A DNA stretch of 33,788 nt from Anaerolineales bacterium (GCA_020060625.1 JAGUZU010000043.1:1-33788); one strand, 5' to 3'; counted from the first letter of the stretch, positions 16,949-26,021 are shown. Notes: generated by a model from the letters alone, not told the origin. Translations and numbers: made by a program.

Positions 16949-17962
16949 ATGGCAATTGCAAAAACGCCTGCCAAACGCCGCACACAAATACGGCGAGCGG
17001 CTCTTCCATACTTGTATCTCTTGCCCGCGTTTCTGGTCATGGGGGTGATCACATTCTATCCGCTCGTTTACCAATTCATCATTTCATTTACCAATTTCGA
17101 TACGACCCACCTCCTTCTGGGCTTAAAATCCCCGGACCTTAAAATCATCGGGTTCAAAAACTACGTGGACATTTTCACCGCGTCTCTCCCGGTTGAAAAT
17201 TTCAACTTTTTTCGAGTCCTGATCTTCAATTTCTGGTGGGCGATCAGCAACGTGGCGCTGCACGTCCCAACGGGAGTCTTGATTGCCGCGATGCTGAACA
17301 CGGAAGGTCTATGGATGAAGCGCATCTACCGCGCCGTGTATATCCTGCCTGTTGTCGTCCCGCCATTGGTCGTCGCCACTGTCTGGCGTAACATCTTCGA
17401 CGAGCAATACGGCGCGATGAACCAACTCCTCACCTTCTTCGCCTCTCTGATCGGACAAACCGACCCCGTCACGATCCGCTGGATGAACGAATATCCCCCC
17501 CCCATTCCGGGCTTCCTGCCGGGCGCGCCATTGACCCTCGCCTACTACGCCATGATGATTGCCAATTTCTGGCTCGGTTGGCCCTTCATGTCTGTAGTGG
17601 CGACAGGCGCGCTGCAAAGCATCCCCCGCGACCTGTACGAAGCCGCCTCGATCGACGGCGCGACAGGGGGGCAGCAATTTTGGAATATCACCGTCCCGCT
17701 CCTGCGCCCGGCAATGATCCCCGCCGCAGTATACGGCTTCACGCTTTCCTTTAACCTGTTTAATTTTGTCTTCTTTATGACAGGAGGCGGACCGGCGCGC
17801 TCGACCGAACTTCTCGTCACCTTTGCCTACAACCTTGTCCGCAACCTGCGCTGGTACGGCGTCGCCGCCGCCTTTGCAGTCATCATCTTCTTCGTGGCGC
17901 TGATCGTCTTCCTCATAACCAATCGCATCACCCGCGCCACCCAGAACTACCTGGAGGCTTAA
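16949..17962 (+). CDS. MalF-type sugar ABC permease
   Basis: The 337-residue inner-membrane subunit has about six helices, the first near residues 20-45 (YLYLLPAFLVMGVITFYPLV). The EAA motif, which docks on the ATPase, is EAASIDGATGGQQFWNITVPLL from residue 231. It lacks the large periplasmic loop of E. coli MalF, as is usual outside enteric bacteria. The ATG at 16949 is chosen over an in-frame one at 16919 because AGGAGA lies six bases before it and the earlier codon falls right beside the hairpin. It ends one base before the next permease, so the two are translationally linked. Confidence 0.93.
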   Translation: MAIAKTPAKRRTQIRRAALPYLYLLPAFLVMGVITFYPLVYQFIISFTNFDTTHLLLGLKSPDLKIIGFKNYVDIFTASLPVENFNFFRVLIFNFWWAISNVALHVPTGVLIAAMLNTEGLWMKRIYRAVYILPVVVPPLVVATVWRNIFDEQYGAMNQLLTFFASLIGQTDPVTIRWMNEYPPPIPGFLPGAPLTLAYYAMMIANFWLGWPFMSVVATGALQSIPRDLYEAASIDGATGGQQFWNITVPLLRPAMIPAAVYGFTLSFNLFNFVFFMTGGGPARSTELLVTFAYNLVRNLRWYGVAAAFAVIIFFVALIVFLITNRITRATQNYLEA

Positions 17963-17963
17963 G

Positions 17964-18977
17964 ATGACAACCGCCCAAACCGTCAAAGCCAAAACCCCCA
18001 TCCTCCGCTTCCTGACCATGAATACCTCCGGGCAAACCAGCGGACGCAGCCTGCCCCTCTGGCGGCAACTACTCCTGCAATTGCTGTGCATCTTCATCCT
18101 TGTCACTGTGATGTTCCCCATCATGTACATCGTGACGCTGTCCTTCAGTTCGCAAACCTCGCGCCCATCCTCCCTCGACCTCTTCCCAAAAGAAATTTCA
18201 TTCGTCGCCTATCGCCAAGTGCTGGATCGTCCGACCGGCAACCCTGTCACCTTCATCGAACTATTGAGCAACAGTTTCAAACTCTCTGTCGGCGTCGGGC
18301 TCGTCGCCCTGTTCATCGCCGTTACCGCCGCGTATGCCTTCTCACGTTTCAAATTCAAGGCGCGCGAAGTGCTGATGATCATGGTCTTCATCCCGCTGTT
18401 AATGCCCGCCGTCGGGCTGGCGACCCCTCTCTACCTCCTGCTCAATAACGTGCGCATCTCCGACTGCGGCGGCGGAGTCATCTCCATTCTGCCATTTTCT
18501 GCCTGCGCAGACGGCGCAAGAGGGCTGCTTCTCTTCAACCTGCGCGATTCCCTCCTCGGCGTCGGCATCGCCATGACCGCCACCGCCCTGCCCTTCGCCG
18601 TCTGGAACCTCAAAGGCTACCTCGACACCATTCCAAAAGAACTCGAAGAAGCCGCAGCCATTGACGGCGCGGACGCCAACCAGACCTTCTGGAAGATCGT
18701 CCTGCCGCTCGCCGTACCGCAGCTTGCCGTCACCTTCTTCCTCGGCTTCATCGGTCACTGGCAGGAATTCGTCCTCACCTGGCTCTTCCTTTCCCAGCCA
18801 AAAGACTACACCCTCGCCATGACCCTCTACAACATGACCGGTCAATACGCCAACAGCATCCCTTGGAACCGCTTCGCCGCCATGGCAGTCATCGTTGCGC
18901 TTCCGGTTGCCATCGTGTACATCGGTCTGCAAAAACAGATCGTCGGCGGATTGACCACAGGAAGCGTAAAAGGTTAA
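17964..18977 (+). CDS. MalG-type sugar ABC permease with an unusual insert
   Basis: The 337-residue second permease subunit has about six helices and the EAA motif EEAAAIDGADANQTFWKIVLPLA from residue 228. It ends in GGLTTGSVKG, the typical MalG tail. GGAGG precedes the ATG, which starts one base after the stop of the other permease. Compared with E. coli MalG, about 20 extra residues sit at 165-191 (ISDCGGGVISILPFSACADG onward), with two Cys and an Arg, between the GLATPLYLLL helix and the FNLRDSLLGVGIAM segment. The corresponding DNA (about 18456-18536) may be an insertion of repeat type. The rest of the protein looks intact. Confidence 0.93.
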   Translation: MTTAQTVKAKTPILRFLTMNTSGQTSGRSLPLWRQLLLQLLCIFILVTVMFPIMYIVTLSFSSQTSRPSSLDLFPKEISFVAYRQVLDRPTGNPVTFIELLSNSFKLSVGVGLVALFIAVTAAYAFSRFKFKAREVLMIMVFIPLLMPAVGLATPLYLLLNNVRISDCGGGVISILPFSACADGARGLLLFNLRDSLLGVGIAMTATALPFAVWNLKGYLDTIPKELEEAAAIDGADANQTFWKIVLPLAVPQLAVTFFLGFIGHWQEFVLTWLFLSQPKDYTLAMTLYNMTGQYANSIPWNRFAAMAVIVALPVAIVYIGLQKQIVGGLTTGSVKG

Positions 18978-18998
18978 TTTTTCCCCAAATCACCCGGA

Positions 18999-19040
18999 TT
19001 TCCTCTTCCCTCTTTCCAGAGAAGGAAGGGGAAATTTTTT
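18999..19040 (+). terminator. Terminator or attenuator between permease and amylase genes
   Basis: TTTCCTCTTCCCTC and GAAGGAAGGGGAAA form a 14-base stem with one G-U pair and one mismatch around CTTTCCAGA-like loop bases, followed by six T (19035-19040). It ends 13 bases before the amylase ATG, so amylase expression may depend on readthrough or on a separate start. Confidence 0.7.
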
Positions 19041-19053
19041 CTCCCAGACTTTT

Positions 19054-20637
19054 ATGTCCAAACGGATCGTTTCGACCTTTCTGCTTTTTCTCCTGATACC
19101 TTCCTGCGCCTCCCCCGCGCCGACAACTGATTCAGTTTCCCAATCCGCATCCACTCCGAACGATTGGTGGCGCTCCGTCGTCTTCTACGAGATATTCGTC
19201 CGCTCGTTTTACGACACGAACAACGACGGCATCGGCGATTTCAACGGCGTAACCGCCAAACTCGCCTACCTTGAAGAACTCGGCGTAAATGCCATCTGGC
19301 TCATGCCCATCCACCCATCTCCTTCCTATCACGGCTATGATGTGGCTGACTATTACTCTGTCAATCCCGAATATGGCGCAATGGACGATTTCAAGAACCT
19401 GCTTGCCGAGGCGCATCAACGGGACATCCGCATCATCATTGACCTCGTCCTCAATCACACCTCCAGCGAACATCCCTGGTTTATAGAAGCCAATAACGAC
19501 CCCAATTCCATTTACCGTGATTATTACGTCTGGGAAGACGAGGATAAAGGCAACGGCTGGCATCAAGGCAATCAGGGATATTACTTCGGGCTATTCTGGG
19601 AGGGCATGCCCGATTTGAATTACAACAACCCCGCCGTGACCGAAGACATGCTCAAGGTGACCGATTACTGGTTGAACGAGATTGGCGTGGACGGCTTCCG
19701 CGTGGATGCGGTGAAACACCTCATCGAAGCGGAGGGCAAAACCGAGAACACGCCCGCCACGCATGAATGGCTGGAAGATTTTTACAAGGCATACAAAAAA
19801 CAAAACCCGCAGGCATACGCCGTCGGTGAAGTGTTCAACGCAGGCTCGTCCGTAGTCAAATCGTACACGGGTGATGAACTCGACCAGGTCTTCAACTTCG
19901 AAATATCCAGCGGATTTGTGAACAGCGCGAACGGCGGCGCAAATTCAGGCGTTATTAGCGCGGTCAAATTTGCGTTGATGGACACGCCCGATTTCAACTT
20001 TGCAACTTTCCTCACCAACCACGACCAGGCACGCGCCATGTCCGTGTTCTATGGAAACGCGGATAAGGCGAAAGTCGCGGCATTTTTGATGTTGACATCG
20101 CCCGGCACGCCGTTCATCTACTACGGCGAAGAAATCGGGATGCAGGGACAAAAACCTGATGAAGACATCCGCCTGCCGATGCAGTGGAACGCGGACGAGT
20201 ACGCGGGTTTTTCGACCACAACGCCTTGGCGCACACCACATCATGACTACACGCAAGTCAATGTAGAGGCGCAGCATGGTGACTCCGCTTCCCTGCTGGA
20301 GCATTACCAGACATTGATTCACCTCCGAAAGGCGCATCCCGCATTACAAACGGGTGACATCACTTTGCTGGACGCGGGAAGTTCTGGTATCTTTGCCAGC
20401 CTGCGGCGTCACGGCAAGGAAACGTTTCTCGTCCTTGCGAATCTGACGGACAAAGAAATTTCAGAGTACGAAATTAAACTCGATGACACGGCATTGGCAG
20501 AGTCCGCTTTCGGCGTGGAAACGGTTTTTGGGGCAGAGCAGGCGCGAGGTCGGGAAAGAGGCGGCGAAGCAGTCGCTTATAAACCGTACGATGTTTTGCA
20601 TCCGTATGCGATGTATATTTTGAAGGTAAATCCATAG
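19054..20637 (+). CDS. GH13 alpha-amylase-type lipoprotein
   Basis: The 527-residue secreted enzyme has a lipoprotein signal ending IPSC (Cys18). The (beta/alpha)8 barrel starts at WWRSVVFYEIFVRSFYD with a calcium-type loop DTNNDGIGD (54-62). Catalytic residues are complete: nucleophile Asp218 in GFRVDAV, acid/base Glu259 in AVGEVFN, and Asp324 in TNHDQAR; DLVLNHT is also present. A small C-terminal beta domain follows (about 430-527). It would cut alpha-glucans at the cell surface and feed the ABC importer encoded just upstream. The exact bond specificity (alpha-amylase, oligo-1,6-glucosidase or glucanotransferase) is not settled by sequence. No clear Shine-Dalgarno precedes the ATG. Confidence 0.93.
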   Translation: MSKRIVSTFLLFLLIPSCASPAPTTDSVSQSASTPNDWWRSVVFYEIFVRSFYDTNNDGIGDFNGVTAKLAYLEELGVNAIWLMPIHPSPSYHGYDVADYYSVNPEYGAMDDFKNLLAEAHQRDIRIIIDLVLNHTSSEHPWFIEANNDPNSIYRDYYVWEDEDKGNGWHQGNQGYYFGLFWEGMPDLNYNNPAVTEDMLKVTDYWLNEIGVDGFRVDAVKHLIEAEGKTENTPATHEWLEDFYKAYKKQNPQAYAVGEVFNAGSSVVKSYTGDELDQVFNFEISSGFVNSANGGANSGVISAVKFALMDTPDFNFATFLTNHDQARAMSVFYGNADKAKVAAFLMLTSPGTPFIYYGEEIGMQGQKPDEDIRLPMQWNADEYAGFSTTTPWRTPHHDYTQVNVEAQHGDSASLLEHYQTLIHLRKAHPALQTGDITLLDAGSSGIFASLRRHGKETFLVLANLTDKEISEYEIKLDDTALAESAFGVETVFGAEQARGRERGGEAVAYKPYDVLHPYAMYILKVNP

Positions 20638-20644
20638 CGCGGTC

Positions 20645-20701
20645 TGTACCGCAACATTCATGTTGCCCCCGCTTGCTGCGCAAGATAAATCTTGCGGTAC
20701 A
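20645..20701. repeat. Two-hairpin palindromic element, structural look-alike C (57 bp)
   Basis: Perfect 10-base ends TGTACCGCAA and TTGCGGTACA enclose two hairpins, GCAACAT-TC-ATGTTGC and CGCAAGAT-AA-ATCTTGCG, joined by a C-rich segment. Size and plan match copies A (2261) and B (33720), but the sequence is different. It fills most of the 86 bases between the two GH13 genes. Confidence 0.7.
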
Positions 20702-20723
20702 AAATTCACATAACGAGGAAACC

Positions 20724-22187
20724 ATGACGACACCAGACTGGGTGAAAGACGCGATCTTTTATCAAATATTCCCGGACCGTTTTGCGAAGAGCAAGCGGCT
20801 GCCTGACATTGGCTTTGAGGCGTGGGACAGCCCGCCGACGAATTTCGGTTTCAAAGGCGGCGACCTGTACGGCGTAATCGAAAAATTGGATTATTTGCAG
20901 GAATTGGGCATCACTGCCATATATTTCAATCCAGTGTTTGCCTCGGCGTCGAATCATCGGTACCACACCTTCGATTATTACAATGTAGACCCGCTCCTGG
21001 GCGGCAATGAAGCGCTGAAGGAATTGCTGGATGCGGCGCATAAACGGGGCATCAAGGTTGTTCTGGACGGCGTGTTCAACCATGCGTCGCGCGGGTTCTG
21101 GCAGTTCCATCACGTGTTGGAGACCGGCGCGGGTTCGCCGTATAAGGATTGGTTTCATTTCGACGAAGAACGTTTGAAAGGACATAAACACTGGGGCGCG
21201 TACCCCACGCCGCACGAACAGAAATTACTGCATCACGAAGACAGCCTGACCGCAATCGGGTATCGCGCGTGGTGGAATATCCCCGCGCTGCCAAAATTCA
21301 ACACGAATACGCCCGCTGTGCGCGAGTTTTTGTTCGGCGTGGCGGAGCATTGGATCAAGTTCGGCATCGACGGCTGGCGGCTGGACGTGCCCGCCGAGAT
21401 CGATGACGATGAATTCTGGCGCGAGTTCCGCCGCCGCGTGCGGGCGGTCAACCCGGAAGCGTACATTGTCGGCGAAATCTGGCATGAGGCGCAGAGATGG
21501 CTTCAAGGCGACCAGTTTGACGCAGTAATGAATTATCTGGTGACCGCCGCCTCGCTGAGTTTCTTTGCGGGTCCACACCTGAACATGCACGTGATCCCCC
21601 AAGCAGGCGGACTCAAAGACCGCGTTCACCCGATGGATGCCCACAGCTTTGCAAACGAAGTGGAGCGTATTTTGAATTTATACCCGCAGGATATTACCTA
21701 CGCCCAACTCAACCTGCTGGACAGCCACGACATGCCGCGCTTCCTTTCCTGCGCCAGCGGAGACAAGAACTCGCTCAAACTGGCATGGTTATTCCTTTTT
21801 ACACAACCCGGCGCGCCGTGCATCTATTACGGCGACGAAGTCGGCGTGGACGGGGCGCATGACCCCGATTGCCGCAGGTCCTTTCCATGGGACGAATCAA
21901 AATGGGATGAAGACCTGCTCGATTACGCAAAGGCTTGCATCGCTTTGCGCAAGGCTCACCCGTCCCTGCGGCGCGGCGATTACAGGCGCGTTTATGCCGA
22001 AGGCGATGTGATGGCATATTCACGGAAGCTCGATAACGAGACTCTGGTCACTGCTTTCAACGTTTCGAATGAGGAACGTACCGTGGAACTGCATTTGCAG
22101 AAAACGCCTCAAACGCTTTTCGGCTCGCCCGCATTTTCGGGCAAAAAAGTCGCCATTCCGCCGCGAAGCGGGGTCGTTCTGAAATAA
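20724..22187 (+). CDS. Cytoplasmic GH13 glycosidase, cyclomaltodextrinase/neopullulanase-like
   Basis: The 487-residue enzyme lacks a signal peptide. It begins at the barrel (WVKDAIFYQIFPDRFA) and has FNPVFASASNHRYHTFDYYNVDP, a motif typical of cyclomaltodextrinase, neopullulanase and maltogenic amylase relatives. Catalytic residues are Asp221 (GWRLDVP), Glu251 (IVGEIWHE) and Asp336 (LLDSHDMPRF). The N-terminal N domain of many such enzymes is missing. It probably degrades imported maltodextrins. The ATG at 20724 is preferred over the in-frame one at 20673: GAGG precedes it, and the extra 17 residues would be encoded by the 20645-20701 repeat region. A strong terminator follows. Confidence 0.93.
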   Translation: MTTPDWVKDAIFYQIFPDRFAKSKRLPDIGFEAWDSPPTNFGFKGGDLYGVIEKLDYLQELGITAIYFNPVFASASNHRYHTFDYYNVDPLLGGNEALKELLDAAHKRGIKVVLDGVFNHASRGFWQFHHVLETGAGSPYKDWFHFDEERLKGHKHWGAYPTPHEQKLLHHEDSLTAIGYRAWWNIPALPKFNTNTPAVREFLFGVAEHWIKFGIDGWRLDVPAEIDDDEFWREFRRRVRAVNPEAYIVGEIWHEAQRWLQGDQFDAVMNYLVTAASLSFFAGPHLNMHVIPQAGGLKDRVHPMDAHSFANEVERILNLYPQDITYAQLNLLDSHDMPRFLSCASGDKNSLKLAWLFLFTQPGAPCIYYGDEVGVDGAHDPDCRRSFPWDESKWDEDLLDYAKACIALRKAHPSLRRGDYRRVYAEGDVMAYSRKLDNETLVTAFNVSNEERTVELHLQKTPQTLFGSPAFSGKKVAIPPRSGVVLK

Positions 22188-22191
22188 AGGA

Positions 22192-22221
22192 AAAGGTCAG
22201 GCGCAGCGCCTGGCCTTTTTT
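22192..22221 (+). terminator. Rho-independent terminator of the sugar locus
   Basis: AAAGGTCAGGCG and CGCCTGGCCTTT form a 12-bp stem with one G-U pair and a CAG loop; the T-run continues to 22221. Confidence 0.92.
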
Positions 22222-22297
22222 GATAAAACAGCGTCACACCCGATGATATTTTGGGTTAATATTCAGGGAACGTAATCGCAAAATCATGGAGACCAAC

Positions 22298-25200
22298 ATG
22301 ACGGAAAACGAGCCGCGCAAACCGGAAGAAATTCTCGCCGAACTTCTCAGAAACCTCCAGAGTGACAATGACACCGTTATCCTGCAAGCCATTGACTCAA
22401 TGAAAAGCCTTGAGTTCGGCAGCGAGGCGGTGCGGCGTCAGTTGGAAAAACTTTCACTGGAGAGCGGCAGTAACGAGGTCCGCAGGGAGGCGCTTGCCGC
22501 GTTGGATCTTCCCGCCAACCGCACGGTGCAAAGGCGTATCAACTTCAACAAAATGGATCGCGGCGCGCGCAATATCATTCTGCGCGAGATCGAAGAATGG
22601 GTCAAAAGCAATTTGCTGGACAGCCAAAATGCGGAAGTGATCCGCCGCCGGTATGACTTTGACAGCGCGCCTCAAACCGCGCTCCCGCCTGCTCCTTCCC
22701 TCCAACCGACTCCACAGCCCGCGCCGACTCCCCCACCCGCCCCGCCTGCGGCTCCGCGCCCAACCCTCCTGCAAACGTTGACGAGCGAATCGAGCATCAA
22801 AATTTATTTATATCTCGGCGCATTCTTCGTCATTGCCGCTGCCGCAATCCTTGCCGCCGCCATTCCCGAACTGCGGCTCCCCATCCTTATCCTCGGCACG
22901 TTCATCTTCGGCGGACTCGCCATCGCCATCAAAAAGCGGCTGCCCCAGCCGAGCTTTGCGCTTTTCATTGTCTTTTCATTCCTTTTACCCATCACCGCGA
23001 ACAGCCTCGAAGAGACATTGAAAACCATGTTGAATTATCCATCCTCTGTGAGCGCGGGATACTGGGTGGTGGTGTACCTGCTCATGGCGTTCATTTGGGG
23101 CGGAAGCGCATGGTTGTACGAATCGCGCCTGTTCAGCGTGACCGCCTTCGGCTCGCTGATGCTTTCCTCCCTGCGCATCGGCGGCATCTTTGACGCACAG
23201 CCAGAGTTCTACACATTGATGGCTGGTCTTGCCTCCATTGCCGGATTGGGCGGCGTGTGGTTGATAAAGAAATGGAAGGATGAAAAGTTCGCACTTCCGC
23301 TGTTCCTCGCGGCGCAATTCGCCCAAGCCGCTGTGCTTGCCGCCTCCTTTTCCATTTTCGTCATTCACCTGTTCGAGCCTTCCATTCCGCCGTTATGGCA
23401 TCTCGCCCCGTTTTTCGTGTGGGGGCTGGCGTGCGCATTCTACGTGTTCTCCAACCTGCTTTACCCCTTCTTCCTTTTCCCCTGGCTGGCGGCGGGCGCG
23501 CTTGTAGCCATGCCGTGGTTCCTCGCCGCCGCATTCGACCTCGAAAGCCTCGGCTCGACCATCCTGCTCTTCTTCTGGGGAGCGGCATTATCCGCGCTGA
23601 GCGAAGCCCTGCGCCGGTTCGAGCGGACGCGCAAATACAGCCTGCCGGTTTTGATCGCGGCTCTCCCGGCATTTGGCGTGAGCCTGATCACAGCCATCGA
23701 GTACGAGACCTGGCTGGTCATGACCGCCGCGCTCGGCGTGGGAGTCATCTGCGCCGTTTTGCATATTCTCCGCACCCGCTGGTGGCTGTGGGTTCTCGCC
23801 CTGCTAAATTTCATCGTTGCCTACTTCGCCTTCTTTAACCTCGGCTTCATGCAAAAACTCGACATCTTCCCCGGTTACCTCGTGCTTGGAATCGTCATCC
23901 TCTTCCTGCTTCCCGACTTGTCCCTAAAAAAAGATTGGAAAGCAAACCTCGAATGGCGGCTTCCGCTGCGCATCTTCGGCGCGTTGTTCACATTCTTTCT
24001 GACCGTCGCTCTCCTTCTCCCGGGCGAACGATTCGGCGGCGCATCGGTTTGTTATACCGCGCTCGCCATCCTCTTCACCGGCTATGCGCTTGCCTATCGC
24101 AAGGCATGGCTCGCCTACCTGCCCGCCGCCTTCCTGCCGCTGGCGCTGGTCTTCATGTTCAAATACCTTGAAGTTGATGCCTGGCTTCCCACGCTCACAG
24201 CCCTTGCCGTCCTTTACTTTGGCTTCGGCATGGTCATTCGCGCGAAAGAGGGATGGTCGCTCACGCTGCGTAACAGCGCGCTTGCGCTTGGCTCCATCGT
24301 CTCGATTGCGGCGCTTTCCACGTTGAAAGAAACAGGCGGATGGTACGCATTGGTCATCGGTCTGCTTTTCATCACGGAGATGTACCTGCGCCGGAACGGT
24401 TGGTTCGAACTCGGCGCGCCGTTCCTGTTCACGCTGGGCGCATTCCTCATCCTGCGTGATTTTGAAGTGGAACGCGCGGCGTATCACCTGCTCGCCTATA
24501 GTTTGGTTTGGATTCTCGGCGACCTGCTTGCGCATTTGACGTTCGCCAATCCGCGCCCGCTGGCTCTCATTGTCCGCATCGTCGGCGGGTTGCTGGCGTT
24601 GACGAATTATGCGCTTCTCTTCGGAGAGAGCGACGCCGCCATCGCATCGTTTGGATTCGGCGCGTATGCGCTTCTCTTCCTGACCGTGAGCCTGCTCTAC
24701 CGCCAATCGAATCTGTTCTACGCCTTTACCTTGACCCTGCCGCTTTTCGTCGCGTTCCTCTTCCGCGCCTTCGATGTGACGAAGTGGATTCACCCGGTCA
24801 TTGCGCTGGCAGTGACCTATTATGCGGCGGGATTCATTTTACGCGCCATGAAGCGGGCAGGGGGTTGGGATGCCGTCCTGCTGAATAGCGGTCTCGGCGC
24901 AGGGTCTTTTGTTTCGGTTGCCGCGCCAGTTCTCGGCGGGTTGGATGCGGCAATCCCCGTCGCCATTGCCGCTACATTGTGGGCGGTCGAAGCGTTCGCA
25001 AAACGGAATGCGATGCTGGCGTTCCCCGCGAATGGTTTGTACCTGCTGGGATATTTCATCATCCTGTTCGAATTGCAGGTGGACGAGCCGCAATATTATT
25101 CGATGGGCGCGGCGCTGTTGGGGTTGATTCAGCATTATCTGCTGGTGCGCGCGGGGAGCCGGACGGGCGCGTTCATCATGGGAATGCTTTCGCAGTTCGT

Positions 25201-25504
25201 CTTGCTCGGCACGACGTACATTCAACTGCTGGGCGATATTGCATATTTCTTCCTACTGTTCCTGCAATCGCTGGCGGTGCTGGTGTACGGGATCGTGATC
25301 CGGTCACGCAGCCTGACGTTCTTCCCGATTGGGTTCGCGGCGCTGGGCGTGGTGACGGTGGTGTACGGCGCATTCAAGGACATCGGCTCGATCTTCCTGA
25401 TCGGCTGTACAGGCATTTTGCTGTTGATGCTGGGCATTCTGGCGGTGCTGCTGCGCGAAAGGATTGCAAAACTCGGCGAACGGATGAGCGAATGGAAGCC
25501 ATGA
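22298..25504 (+). CDS. Giant polytopic membrane protein with repeated ~100-residue modules
   Basis: The 1068-residue protein has a soluble helical N-terminus with HEAT-like character (about 1-90), then WVKSNLLDSQNAEVIRRRYDF, which resembles the N-terminal part of DUF2157 proteins. A Pro-rich linker (about 125-155) precedes very many membrane helices to the end. A short signature recurs about every 100 residues: FDAQPEFY, FDLESLG, KLDIFPGY, LEVDAWLP, FEVERAAY, FDVTKWIH, LQVDEPQYY (first bases near 23190, 23534, 23855, 24167, 24461, 24770 and 25073). It may belong with the large SCO7613-type membrane proteins; no biochemical role is known to me. The second ATG is chosen because GGAGA precedes it. 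It appears to be a single-gene unit after a strong terminator. Confidence 0.75.
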   Translation: MTENEPRKPEEILAELLRNLQSDNDTVILQAIDSMKSLEFGSEAVRRQLEKLSLESGSNEVRREALAALDLPANRTVQRRINFNKMDRGARNIILREIEEWVKSNLLDSQNAEVIRRRYDFDSAPQTALPPAPSLQPTPQPAPTPPPAPPAAPRPTLLQTLTSESSIKIYLYLGAFFVIAAAAILAAAIPELRLPILILGTFIFGGLAIAIKKRLPQPSFALFIVFSFLLPITANSLEETLKTMLNYPSSVSAGYWVVVYLLMAFIWGGSAWLYESRLFSVTAFGSLMLSSLRIGGIFDAQPEFYTLMAGLASIAGLGGVWLIKKWKDEKFALPLFLAAQFAQAAVLAASFSIFVIHLFEPSIPPLWHLAPFFVWGLACAFYVFSNLLYPFFLFPWLAAGALVAMPWFLAAAFDLESLGSTILLFFWGAALSALSEALRRFERTRKYSLPVLIAALPAFGVSLITAIEYETWLVMTAALGVGVICAVLHILRTRWWLWVLALLNFIVAYFAFFNLGFMQKLDIFPGYLVLGIVILFLLPDLSLKKDWKANLEWRLPLRIFGALFTFFLTVALLLPGERFGGASVCYTALAILFTGYALAYRKAWLAYLPAAFLPLALVFMFKYLEVDAWLPTLTALAVLYFGFGMVIRAKEGWSLTLRNSALALGSIVSIAALSTLKETGGWYALVIGLLFITEMYLRRNGWFELGAPFLFTLGAFLILRDFEVERAAYHLLAYSLVWILGDLLAHLTFANPRPLALIVRIVGGLLALTNYALLFGESDAAIASFGFGAYALLFLTVSLLYRQSNLFYAFTLTLPLFVAFLFRAFDVTKWIHPVIALAVTYYAAGFILRAMKRAGGWDAVLLNSGLGAGSFVSVAAPVLGGLDAAIPVAIAATLWAVEAFAKRNAMLAFPANGLYLLGYFIILFELQVDEPQYYSMGAALLGLIQHYLLVRAGSRTGAFIMGMLSQFVLLGTTYIQLLGDIAYFFLLFLQSLAVLVYGIVIRSRSLTFFPIGFAALGVVTVVYGAFKDIGSIFLIGCTGILLLMLGILAVLLRERIAKLGERMSEWKP

Positions 25505-25646
25505 GGAAATGTTGAATATGCGGGGCTGCTGTTATTGTGTTTGCCAGTTCAACGAGGGTGCAACACAAAGGAAATTGCGCCGCTTTTGGATAAAACTGGT
25601 TCTTCTAAAGTAAAGTTCTTTGCGAACGTGAAGTTGCAGGAGTCAA

Positions 25647-26021
25647 ATGCAATCCATTGGAAGATTGATAAATTTTGCGCAGCCATTTGCCTCTATTTTG
25701 CTGGGATTATCTTACTTTTTGCCCTTCTATCAGTCTGCAAATGGCACAGTCAGGTACGCCGACGAATGGGGCTTATTCTTCTGGACCATACCTGTTTTAG
25801 TCATTATATTCAAAGTATCCAATCGTTGGCTAAAAGCTGCCGTATGTTTCCTTTCGGCAATTGGGGGCTTGCTTGACTTGTTTCTTCTTACCGTCCTGGC
25901 TGCCTTCAAGAGCACGCCTCTTATTGGCTTCCATATCGCAAGAATGTCCATCATCATTCTTGTCGTTAGTTGGCTTGCCCTTATTGTAATTTCACTATCA
26001 ACACCCAAAGATAAAAATTGA
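25647..26021 (+). CDS. Small four-helix membrane protein, unknown function
   Basis: The 124-residue protein has about four hydrophobic segments (residues 10-27, 42-57, 63-86 and 97-116) and a short charged tail. GGAG lies 4 bases before the ATG. By eye this gene and the 142 bases before it are richer in A and T than neighbouring genes, which may mean recent acquisition. No motif is recognised. The 142-base gap after the large membrane-protein gene shows no clear terminator or promoter. Confidence 0.6.
   Translation: MQSIGRLINFAQPFASILLGLSYFLPFYQSANGTVRYADEWGLFFWTIPVLVIIFKVSNRWLKAAVCFLSAIGGLLDLFLLTVLAAFKSTPLIGFHIARMSIIILVVSWLALIVISLSTPKDKN

Noticed and set aside
23924-24793. Long minus-strand open frame of 289 codons
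   Set aside because: It is antisense to the giant membrane protein. Its charged, Glu/Arg-rich translation is the usual mirror of a hydrophobic coding sequence.
25535-25876. Plus-strand open frame of 113 codons overlapping the small membrane-protein gene
   Set aside because: It overlaps the 25647-26021 gene, which has a ribosome-binding site and clear membrane helices; the alternative frame shows neither.
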